The notes under the pieces are model-generated. The model searched no databases. It saw nothing but the letters and a program-made list of their open reading frames with translations, and was not told where the DNA came from. DNA of 64,000 nucleotides from Megaleporinus macrocephalus (lineage: Eukaryota; Chordata; Actinopteri; Characiformes; Anostomidae). Below, in pieces: positions 25,629-36,400 of this stretch. Both the position numbers and the translations under genes were made by a program. The DNA lies in assembly GCA_021613375.1 (NCBI GenBank), contig CM038727.1:3575587-3639586 (forward strand), given 5' to 3'. Every line of letters starts with the position of its first letter. The first letter of the stretch is position 1.

Positions 25629-26070
25629 TGCTAGAGGTCTAGGGTTAGGGTTGGGGTTGTGGTCTGGAAGACCAAGAAAACTGCTGGTAGGATTGTTAGA
25701 AAGTTTCAGGACAGTTGAGCAAACTCTGGACTGGTGGAGCACTGACCTATGGAGCACGTCCATGACCTCAGGGAAGAGAATCATCAGAGGAAAACCTTCA
25801 TCCTCCCCAGAAAGTTGAGCATCAAAAGTAAGGGTGAGGGTAAGTGAGGGTAAAATAGAGTGTTTGGAGAAAACTTGGAGAGGAACTTCAAGCTGAGGTA
25901 GATCCATCATGATTTGGGTTGGTGCTGCAGCCAGTGACATGGAGAACATCTCACTGGTAGAGAGAAGAAGGAATTCAATTGAATGCCAGCAAATTCTGGA
26001 GGTGAACATCACAGCTTCTGTAAATGAGCGGCAGGTGAAAAGAGGATAATGATCCTAAACACATGGCAAC
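25629..26070 (+). mobile_element. Tc1-like transposon fossil, copy 2
   Basis: Direct repeat of the 24.87-kb fossil (shared GTCTAGGGTTAGGGTTGGGG start and GATAATGATCCTAAACACAT end) but with about 95 bp more in the middle (about 25800-25895). Also non-functional. The shared start suggests both derive from the same deleted element. Confidence 0.7.
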
Positions 26071-26550
26071 ACACACGGACACCAGAGTGGGCTGCTCTTT
26101 AATTCTCTTTACTAGTTGCTTCACTGTAGACCACGTGTGGGTGTGCTCTGCATTTGTGAGCACTAGTCCCACCTACTGTTCCAGAAACTATATCCTCCTA
26201 AGACCTGGTCATTCCTTTTTGTCCTCAGGAGTGAAGTGGTTTTAAAATGTGAGTTATTTTGATTCTCTGGAGTTTTAATGTGTTTCTGGTCATATAATCA
26301 CACAGAACAGTATTTTATTATCAACTCTGTAACGAGTCCTTCACCATTTACACTTTATACTCCAGACATTAGCATTTAGTGGATTTTTAAGCCTCAGGTT
26401 ATTGTTTTGGATGCCGGTTGGTAACTTAGCAACCAGCTAAACCACCGGTGGCGTGCTGCAGTGGGCGGGAACAAGTCGTGACGCAGTCTCTCTCTAACTA
26501 GAGCGTCTCAGTAATCTGTTTTATGAGGAGAGATGAGGAGAGAACACTGA
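26071..26550. other. Intergenic spacer, nothing recognised
   Basis: Includes the near-palindrome GGTTGGTAACTTAGCAACC at about 26416-26434, which misses the X-box consensus by at least one base. Confidence 0.4.
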
Positions 26551-26733
26551 TACTTACACACTCACTACCTAGACAGCCTACTTACACACTCACTACCTAG
26601 ACAGACTACTTACACACTCACTACCTAGACAGACTACTTACACACTCACTACCTAGACAGCCTACTTACACACTCACTACCTAGACAGCCTACTTACACA
26701 CTCACTACCTAGACAGCCTACTTAGACACTCAC
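26551..26733. repeat. 28-bp minisatellite, 6-7 copies
   Basis: Unit ACTTACACACTCACTACCTA followed by GACAGCCT, with CCT/ACT alternation. Confidence 0.9.
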
Positions 26734-26734
26734 T

Positions 26735-27400
26735 AGGGTTTGAGACAGACCCTTTGTTTTGATGTCCTTCGTAGTGGAGACATTGGGACTTACTAAATCT
26801 GGTTTTATATGAAATTAATGACTGAGGCAGAGAAAATTTTGCAACTCTGAGCTCTGTAAACATGTAAACATGCTAACTCATTAAGAATTCATTTTTAGTT
26901 CATTGCTAATTAAATTTATTCCTAATTATTTAGAAAATGTTATTAATTGTACATTTAATAATAGCACATTCGAAGAGCAGTTGGGTATCACCCGTGGAAC
27001 TTTGGCTTCAAAGGTTTGGAGTGGTTAACACAGGTTTAAGCTAGTGTGGCTAACTGTTTAAAGTTAGATTTTTTTAATGGGTTATTGTTTGTTCCTGTTT
27101 ATGTTCATATACAGGGCATTTGTAATATTTCTTATTATATACTTATAAGTGGAAATGGTATCAAAAAGGATAAACAATGTTTGTTTACTCAGTTTTCATT
27201 CACTTTATTGTCTATGATGGAGTTGGCGCTGATGTTGTAGAAGGATTTTTGGACTGATGCAGAACAGAAAACAAGAAATATGACATCAACAATGTCCTGA
27301 CGTCTCTGGGCCTTCATAAATGTCCATAAAATGAAGGATACTAGGAGATTGATTTCAAATATATACAAAAGTATTCAAATAAGTAAAACACATTCAACCT
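26735..27400. other. AT-rich intergenic spacer
   Basis: No gene, RNA or array visible. It may contain more decayed LINE sequence belonging to the fragment that follows. Confidence 0.35.
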
Positions 27401-27409
27401 CTTGCAATC

Positions 27410-28075
27410 CCAGATGAAGACTGGAACATCTACTGTAGACGGATTGTTACAACATCACACTCAAGACTTCTGAGAGAATTAATTGGAAGTGTTTAGTTTT
27501 TTATACCCCCAGGAGGACGGCTCTAATGGATAAAGGAGGACATCAGGGCTGGTGTTGGAGAAAATGTGGTACTCAGTTGATCACTTTCATGTTTTTTGGA
27601 GTTGTTCAGCAGTTCTGTCTTTCTGGTTGAAGATTGGGAATGCGATACAGGATTTATTTGGGATTAAGTTTGAGTTTTCAACCTTTATCTGGAAAAAGTA
27701 CTTCAACTAGTTGGGAAAAATGACAAATACTTGCTTAAAATATTGTTAGCAGCCAGTAAAAAAGCTATAACTAGAAATTGGATGCAGCCAGATCCTCCAA
27801 CAAAGGAACAATGGATCAAAATTGTTGGTGAGATCTATGCGGTGGAGAAGATCACATTTATGCTATAACTAAGGATGAATTACTTTGTAAAAATTGGGAA
27901 AAGTGGACTCTGATCTACCCCTTGTCTGAAACTGCATGGATGTATTAACTTGGACTATGTTGGGGGGTACTAGACAGCCATGGTTCACAGGTTTTTTATT
28001 GTTATTGTTGTTGTTTTTTTTCCTCCCCTATGTATGTCATGTTAAATCATTTGAGAAAAAAAATAAAGTACAAAA
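27410..28075 (+). mobile_element. 5'-truncated L1-like LINE fragment (ORF2 C-terminus)
   Basis: Across two frames the translation gives C-W-R-K-C-G-T, then D-H-F-H-V-F-W-S-C, a zinc-knuckle-like Cys/His segment. It is followed by N-W-M-Q-P-D-P-P-T and a Y-A-V-E-K-I-T-F segment, as in the C-terminal end of fish L1 reverse transcriptase proteins. Stops and frameshifts show it is dead. It ends in an A-rich tract near 28055-28077, as expected for a LINE 3' end. Confidence 0.65.
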
Positions 28076-28084
28076 AAACCAATG

Positions 28085-28680
28085 TCCTGTTGTCCACTAT
28101 GAAGGACATTCCATAAAGAAATAATTGAAAAACACTGAAATGTTTTTGGAGAATTAGTTTAACAAGGGGCAATCCGAAAAACAAAGTCAGAGGGCGGAGC
28201 AAAGGCTCAGATCCAGTGCAGTAAGTGCAACAGTGGAGGGTAAGGGGCAGATCAGAGGTTCGTTAACAGAGGCGCAGTAGATCCAGGCTAACAAATCCAA
28301 CGAGGCTGAGACGATAGAGAGCAAAATCCAAATAGTGAAAGGGGTGATCGTACACCACAGCGCAGTCAAAGACAGAAACACTCTTATAACTAACTACAAC
28401 GTAAATCAACACTACAGTTCTTTTGTAATGCGTTTGTCGAACGTCTAAAAGTGATGGAGTGTGTCCAGACAGATGGGAGACATTAAAATATGGCCAAATT
28501 AATAAATACGGCTTAGGCATAAATTCTCTAGTTTCGTATATTCCTAGAGTATAGTTATAAATTCTATATAAATTCTATAATTCTCAGTCTCGACTGTAGA
28601 AGGGCAGTGACGAAAGTCTTGAAAGTGCCAAAAGTGTCCGGATAGTTTCGGTTGGTGGACGATTCTCAGAAATCGTATTC
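28085..28680. other. Intergenic spacer, possibly repeat-derived
   Basis: The CAATCCGAAAAACAAAGTCA and CAGTAGATCCAGGCTAACAA phrases feel like a dispersed fish repeat, but I found no second copy in this window. Confidence 0.3.
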
Positions 28681-28885
28681 ATATGGTCACTGTCCAATGA
28701 AAAACAAGTCTCTCCAAAATGGAAACTATACAGGCCAAAAACCTACTTTACTGCTAATGTAAGTCAATGGAACCAGAATTATTTCCAAGCTATTTTTGAG
28801 CATTTCTATTGGTCCATTCATCCTGAGATTCTGACACAATGTAAACGACAGCTGTCGCTTTCAAAGGATGATAAAAAATAAAAAT
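28680..28885 (+). repeat. Dispersed repeat 'GTCAATGGAACCAGAA', copy 2
   Basis: GTCAATGGAACCAGAATTAT, CCAAGCTATTTTTGAGC, TTTCTATTGGTCCATTCATC and AAACGACAGCTGTCGCTTT occur in the same order as in the 24.66-kb and 63.2-kb copies. Confidence 0.75.
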
Positions 28886-28960
28886 CGACAAAAATTATTA
28901 TTAGTAATTATTAGTATTATTGTTATCATTATTATTATTATCATTATTATTGTTACAATA

Positions 28961-30160
28961 CCGGTATTGGACAATGAAACTGAAACACCTGGTTTTAGAC
29001 CACAATAATTTATTAGTATGGTGTAGGGCCTCCTACGACCAATACAGCGTCAGTTGGTTTTGGGAATGACATATACAAGTCCTGCTCAGTGGTCAGAGGG
29101 ATTTTAAGCCAATCTTCTTGCAGGACAGTGTTCAGGTCACTACGTGATGCTGGTGGAGGAAAACGTTTCCTGACTCGCTCCTCCAAAACACCCCAAAGTG
29201 GCTCAATACTATTTAGATCTGGTGACTGTGCAGGACATGGGAGATGTTCAACTTCACTTTCATGTTCATCAAACCATCTTTCTCCAGTCTTGCTGTGTGT
29301 ATTGGTGCATCGTCATCCTGATACACGGCACCACCTTCAGGATACAATGTTTAAACCATTGGATGAACATGGTCCTCCAGAATGGTTCGGTAGTCCTTGG
29401 CAGTGATGCCCCCGTCTAGCACAAGTATTGGGCCAAACCATCACTGATCCACCACCATGCTTCACTCTGGGCATGCAACAGTCTGGGTGGTCTGCTTCTT
29501 TGGGGTTTCTCCACACCGTAACTCTCCCGGATGTGGGGAAAACAGTAAAGGTGGATCATCAGAGAACAATACATGGTTCACATTGTCCACAGCCGGAGAT
29601 TTGATCTCCTTGCACCATTGAAACCCACGTTTGTCATTGGCACGAGTGACCAAAGGTTTGGCTATAGCAGCCCGGCCGTGTATATTGACCCTGTGGAGCT
29701 CCTGACGGACACAGGAGAAGCTGAGGTTGCCGTGATTTGTTCAGCCGTGGTTTTATGTTTTTTGGATACAATCCGGGTTAGAACCCAACATCCCTTTCAG
29801 ACAGCTTCCTCTCGCGTCCTCAGTTAATCCTGTTGGATGTGGTTGGTCCTTCTTGGTGGTCTGCTGACGTTACTCTGGATACCGTGGCTCTTGATACATC
29901 ACAAAGACTTGCTGTCTTGGTCACAGATGCACCAACAAGACGTGCACCAACAGTTTGTCCTCTTTTGAACTCTGGTATGTCCCAGAATGTTGTGTTATTG
30001 TAATATTTTGATCTAAACTGTCTCTTGCCTGCTAACTGAACTTCACACTCTGCTCTTACTGGTGCAATTAATGAAGATTGGCCACCAGACTGGTCCAATT
30101 TAGCCATGAACCCTCCCACACTACAATCACAGGGGTTTCAGTTTCATTGTCCAACCCCTG
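28961..30160 (-). mobile_element. Tc1-like transposon, 1200 bp, flanked by TA
   Basis: Inverted terminal repeats about 26 bp long (TTGGACAATGAAACTGAAAC core at both ends), with TA on each side (28959-28960 and 30161-30162), as expected for Tc1/mariner insertion. It lies immediately upstream of lztfl1, its right end about 100 bp before the X-box. A second copy of the same family sits in lztfl1 intron 3. Confidence 0.92.
29090..30105 (-). pseudogene. Decayed Tc1-family transposase
   Basis: Read on the minus strand, the N-terminal part (30105 down to about 29820) is open and holds a paired-type helix-turn-helix region (S-V-T-K-T-A-S-L-C then S-R-A-T-V-S-R). The downstream catalytic half is spread over different frames with stops, including the N-H-V-L-F-S-D-D-P segment. 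It cannot encode an active enzyme. Confidence 0.8.
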
Positions 30161-30169
30161 TATGTTTAA

Positions 30170-30473
30170 TGTATACCAGTCTCCAGTTCGCCCGCAGCGC
30201 CCTCTGCTGGTCGGCAGCGTCCTCGCCGCTGGAGCTGGTTAGTTACGCAGTGACGCTGTTCCGTTTCCAAGAGTAACAAACGGCGCAGCTCAGACTCGGT
30301 ACGGCTAACAGCGCTAACGGAGCTAAAATCCCTCCAGCAGCTCCTAAACTGCGTGTCTGGGTTCAGCGGCGCGGTGGTTATTGTGCTCTATGCTGTCCCG
30401 TTATTTTAGACTCTGACTCCTTTTTATTTTACCTCAGTTTAAAGCCTAACGGACGCTTTTCTGTGTCGCTGCT
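30170..30473 (+). promoter_or_regulatory. lztfl1: lztfl1 promoter and 5' UTR
   Basis: CpG-richer sequence between the upstream Tc1 element and the initiator ATG, with no TATA box, typical of a housekeeping or ciliary gene promoter. The transcription start is not determined by sequence alone but probably lies a little downstream of the X-box at 30263. The UTR is free of strong upstream reading frames apart from an ATG near 30390. Confidence 0.7.
30263..30277 (+). promoter_or_regulatory. Candidate RFX X-box
   Basis: GTTTCC-AAG-AGTAAC satisfies the X-box consensus RYYNYY-N(1-3)-RRNRAC at every constrained position. It lies 196 bp upstream of the initiator ATG. RFX factors control many BBS and ciliary genes through such sites, so this fits the gene, but binding is not shown. 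Confidence 0.6.
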
Positions 30474-30476
30474 ATG
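30474..30476 (+). CDS. lztfl1: lztfl1 coding exon 1 (initiator codon only)
   Basis: GCTGCTATG/GTAAGTAG: the ATG is the last three exonic bases, directly followed by a strong donor. Exon 2 continues in frame with Ala-Asp-Leu-Gly, matching the family's conserved start after Met. Confidence 0.9.
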
Positions 30477-33400
30477 GTAAGTAGCTAGCTGGGTTAGCCG
30501 AGTAGGCTAGCGTGCCGGGCTGCCCACCTGTTAATCAACAAGCTGCGTCTAAAACTATATATATATAAATATATAGATATATATCTTCTGGTATTGGATA
30601 AACACACTGAACACGCTGGTTTAGTGGCGTGTGTTATGTTTGTGTTCGTAGGCCGGCAGCTAACTGTTAGCCCGTTAGCTCGTTAATGTATAGGTTCATA
30701 TGGAATAAACACCAGCAGCTCTGCTGGATCAGCGAATTCAATCATATATACAATAATAATGTTTACTTTGTTAATCTACTGCACGGTATGTATCGTTTGT
30801 GACAATAACACAGCAGTTCGTAGTCTGTATGTGTGTGTAATATTAGTAGCTGTAATCATAGCGTTTGCTTTAAAGGGGAACTCCACCCAAAAATTTCTGT
30901 GCAAGTCATCTCAGTGATTTGCTATGAAGCACTGGTGACTGGAACCAGACGTCCGCCTCTAAAAGCTCCCCCACAGAAAGTTATGACATAGAATAGTTAT
31001 AAATACTCTGTCTGATGTCTGAGAAATTGTTTTTAGTCTTTTTTACAAAGACAAACTACAAATCCAGACAACATTTCTTATGTGCTGCAGCAAATCCAAG
31101 TAAATGGGACTAAAAGCCTTGATTCAAGACCTGATATGTTGTGTGATCTACTTAGACAGTAAATGAATTTGATTGCATGCATATGTGATAGTATCTTAAA
31201 CCCCATCTGCAGTTTGTTGGGTAAGAAATGCAGCATTACTTTATTCACCCTGTGTCGCCTTGACTGTTGGCAGGATGACAACCGAGATGATGGAGTAGAT
31301 GTGTTTCAGACCCTTTTCACAAACGCTAGAAAGAATCAGAATCTTCAGAAGTATCTCTTAGTCTCAGAAGAAAACGTGTTATTTTCAGATTTACCGGATT
31401 TTATCGTCATCATCAACATTCATATAAACACTCAATAGATGTGTGTGGGTTCACTGGTGGGTTTGATAGTAGATAAAATGTGTATATATGTGTTGTAGAC
31501 ATAGTGACCCCTGGTTACCATCACCTCCACTGTAAACAACAACACCACTACCACTTTAAACATCATCACCACCACTGTAAACATCATCACCACCACTGTA
31601 AACATCACCACCACCACTGTAAACAACAACACCACTACCACTGTAAACAACAACACCACTACCACTGTAAACATCATCACCACCACTGTAAACATCATCA
31701 CCACCACTGTAAACATCACCACCTCCACTGTAAACAACAACAACACTACCACTGTAAACATCATCAACACCACTGTAAACATCATCACCACCACTGTAAA
31801 CATCACCACCACCACTGTAAACACCACCACCACCACTGTAAACACCACCACCACCACTGTAAACATCACCACTACCACTGTAAACAACAACAACACTACC
31901 ACTGTAAACATCATCACCACCACTGTAAACATCATCACCACCACTGTAAACATCATCACCACCACTGTAAACATCACCACCACCACTGTAAACATCACCA
32001 CCACCACTGTAAACAACAACAACACTACCACTGTAAACATCATCACCACCACTGTAAACATCATCACCACCACTGTAAACATCACCACCACCACTGTAAA
32101 CACCATCACCACCACTGTAAACACCACCACCACCACTGTAAACATCACCACTACCACTTTAAACATCATCACCACCACTGTAAACATCATCACCACCACT
32201 GTAAACATCACCACCACCACTGTAAACAACAACAACACTACCACTGTAAACAACAACACCACCACCACTGTAAACAACAACAACACTACCACTTTAAACA
32301 TCATCACCACCACTGTAAACATCATCACCACCACTGTAAACATCACCACCTCCACTGTAAACAACAACACCACTACCACTTTAAACATCATCACCACCAC
32401 TGTAAACATCATCACCACCACTGTAAACATCACCACCACCACTGTAAACAACAACAACACTACCACTGTAAACAACAACACCACTACCACTGTAAACATC
32501 ACCACCACCACTGTAAACAACAACAACACTACCACTTTAAACATCATCACCACCACTGTAAACATCATCACCACCACTGTAAACATCACCACCTCCACTG
32601 TAAACAACAACACCACTACCACTTTAAACATCATCACCACCACTGTAAACATCATCACCACCACTGTAAACATCACCACCACCACTGTAAACATCACCAC
32701 CACCACTGTAAACAACAACACCACTACCACTTTAAACATCATCTCCACCACTGTAAACATCACCACCTCCACTGTAAACATCACCACCTCCACTGTAAAC
32801 AACAACACCACTACCACTTTAAACATCATCACCACCACTGTAAACATCATCACCACCACTGTAAACATCACCACCACCACTGTAAACAATATCACCACCA
32901 CTGTAAACAACAACACCACTACCACTTTAAACATCATCACCACCACTGTAAACATCACCACCACCACTGTAAACATCACCACCACCACTGTAAACAACAA
33001 CAACACTACCACTGTAAACATCATCAACACCACTACCACTGTAAACATCATCACCACCACTGTAAACATCATCACCACCACTGTAAACAACATCACCAGT
33101 ACAGTAAACATTATCACCACCACTGTAAACATCATCACCACCACTGTAAACATCATCACCACCACCACTGTAAACATCACCACCACTGTAAACACTATCA
33201 CAACCACTGTAAACACTATCACCACTACTGTAAACATCATTACCACCACTTTAAACATCATCACCACCACTGTAAGCATCATCATCACCACTGTAAACAT
33301 AATCACCACTGTAAACACTATCACCACCACTGTAAACATCATCACCATCACTGTAAACAACATCACCACCACTGTAAACATCACCACCACTGTAAACACC

Positions 33401-36400
33401 ATCACCACTACTGTAAACATCACCACCACTTTAAACATCATCACCACCGCTGTAAACATCATCACCAGCACAGTAAACATCACCACCACTGTAAACACCA
33501 CCACCACCACTGTAAACACCACCACCACCACCACTGTAAACACCACCACCACCACCACCACTGTAAACATCACCACCACCACTGTAAACATCACCACCAC
33601 CACTGTAAACACCACCACCAGCACTGTAAACACCACCACCACTGTAAACACCACCACCACCACCACTGTAAACACCACCACCACCACTGTAAACACCACC
33701 ACCACCACCACTGTAAACACCACCACCACCACTGTAAACACCATCATCACCACCACTGTAAACACCATCACCACCACCACCACTGTAAACATCATCATCA
33801 CCACCACTGTAAACATCATCACCACCACTTTAAACATCATCACCACCACTGTAAGCATCATCATCACCACTGTAAACATAATCACCACTGTAAACACTAT
33901 CACCACCACTGTAAACATCATCACCATCACTGTAAACAACATCACCACCACTGTAAACATCACCACCACTGTAAACACCATCACCACTACTGTAAACATC
34001 ACCACCACTTTATCATCATCATCACCACCACTTTAAACATCATCACCACCGCTGTAAACATCATCACCAGCACAGTAAACTTCACCACCACTGTAAACAC
34101 CACCACCACCACTGTAAACACCACCACCACCACTGTAAACACCACCACCACCACCACTGTAAACACCACCACCACCACTGTAAACACCACCACCACCACC
34201 ACTGTAAACACCACCACCACCACTGTAAACACCATCATCACCACCACTGTAAACACCATCACCACCACCACCACTGTAAGCATCATCATCATCACCACCA
34301 CTGTAAACATCATCACCACCACTTTAAACATCATCACCACCACTGTAAGCATCATCATCACCACTGTAAACATAATCACCACTGTAAACACTATCACCAC
34401 CACTGTAAACAACATCACCACCACTGTAAACATCACCACCACTGTAAACACCATCACCACTACTGTAAACATCACCACCACTTTATCATCATCATCACCA
34501 CCACTTTAAACATCATCACCACCGCTGTAAACATCATCACCAGCACAGTAAACATCACCACCACTGTAAACACCACCACCACCACTGTAAACACCATCAC
34601 CACCACTGTAAACACCACCACCACCACCACTGTAAACACCATCATCACCACCACTGTAAACACCATCACCACCACCACCACTGTAAACATCATCATCACC
34701 ACCACTGTAAACATCATCACCACCACTGTAAACACCATCACCACCACCACTGTAAACATCATCACCACCACCACTGTAAACACCATCACCACCACTGTAA
34801 ACGTCATCACCACCACTGTAAACACCATCACCACCACCACCACTGTAAACATCATCATCACCACCACCACTGTAAACATCATCACCACCACTGTAAACAC
34901 CATCACCACCACCACTGTAAACATCATCACCACCACCACTGTAAACACCATCACCACCACTGTAAACGTCATCACCACCACTGTAAACACCATCACCACC
35001 ACCACCACTGTAAACACCATCACCACCACCACCACTGTAAACATCATCATCACCACCACTGTAAACATCATCACCACCATTGTAAACACCAGTCTAGCTG
35101 CTGCGCTAATGACGCCAGTCTTTCTTGTTTTTCTAAAACGCTTCAGGCTGATCTTGGGTTCAACGAGCACCACCAGAACGAGGTCATCAACTACATGCGC
35201 TTTGCTCGCTCCAAGAGACTCCTGAGACTCAAGACCATCGACTCCTGCTTTCAGGACCTCAAAGACAGCAGGTAAAACACAGTTCCAGCACACTTTACTT
35301 CTCATTTAGCGTTTCTGAAGGACTAACAGACAAAACAGTACAAAAACAGGGTCAGTTGATACAGAGGGCGTGTATCAGTGCAGCACTATTTTATTCATTG
35401 GCAGTAAGTACTCACCAACCAGTCACTGTTGGCATGACGACCACCGAGATGACAAAGTAATTGAGTTCTGGCAAATAGTAGATCAGTGGTCAAAATTTTT
35501 GAGTATTTGGTGGTGTGTCCCTTGGGAGTCTCTTTCTCACTCACTCTCGCTTTCTCTCTTTCTCTTTATCTATCTCTTGCTTTCTCTTTTCTCTCTCTCT
35601 CTCTCTTTCTCTTTATCTATCTCTTGCTTTCTCTTTTCTCTCTCTCTCTTTCTCTCTTTCTCTTTATCTATCTCTTGCTTTCTCTTTTTTCTCTCTCTCG
35701 CTTTCTCTCTCTCCTCTCTCTCCCTCTCTGTCGCTGTCCTCCTCTCTCTCACTCTTTGTCTCTCCCTCTCTCTCGCTGTCTCTGTTTCTCTGTCTCTTTC
35801 TCCCTCTCTCTCTCTAACTCTCTCTCTCATTCCTCTCTATCTCTCTCTCTCTCTCTCTCTCATTCTCTCTCTCGTTCTCTCTCATTCTCTCTCATACTCT
35901 CATTCTCTCTCATACTCTCATTCTCTCTCTATCTCTCTCGCGGTCTCTCTTTCTCTCTCTCTCTTTTGCTCAATCCCTCTTTGTCACGCTCTCTCTCATT
36001 CTCTCTCTCTCTCTCTCTATCTCTCTCGCGGTCTCTCTTTCTCTCTCTCTCTCTTCCTCTCTCCCTCTCTCCAGGTTGGTGGAGGAGACGTTCACGGTGG
36101 ACGAGGTGTCTGACATGCTGGATGGTCTGCAGGTGGTGGTCCGCGGGGAGGTGGAGATGGAGCTGATTAACACGGCCCACACTAACGTGCTGCTGCTGCG
36201 CCAGCTCTTCTCCCAGGCCGAGAAGTTCTACCTGAGGCTGCAGACGGATATCTCGGAGCTGGAGAACAGGTGAGGTCCACAGACACAGGTTTCAGATGAT
36301 GGTCTTTGTGTTCAAATGTTCCTGATCTGAGCAGAAAAACACTGATAACTGGGAAGAGATGGAGAACAGGAGTGCCCCAGTAATACCAGTACTGAGTATT

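Noticed and set aside
26416..26434. Second X-box-like palindrome
   Set aside because: GGTTGGTAACTTAGCAACC breaks the X-box consensus at a constrained base in either orientation and is about 4 kb from the gene start.
31432..34509. Open frames of 858 and 1009 codons (His/Cys- or Val/Phe-rich) in intron 1
   Set aside because: Pure consequence of 21-24-bp units; they lie inside an lztfl1 intron and occur on both strands at once.
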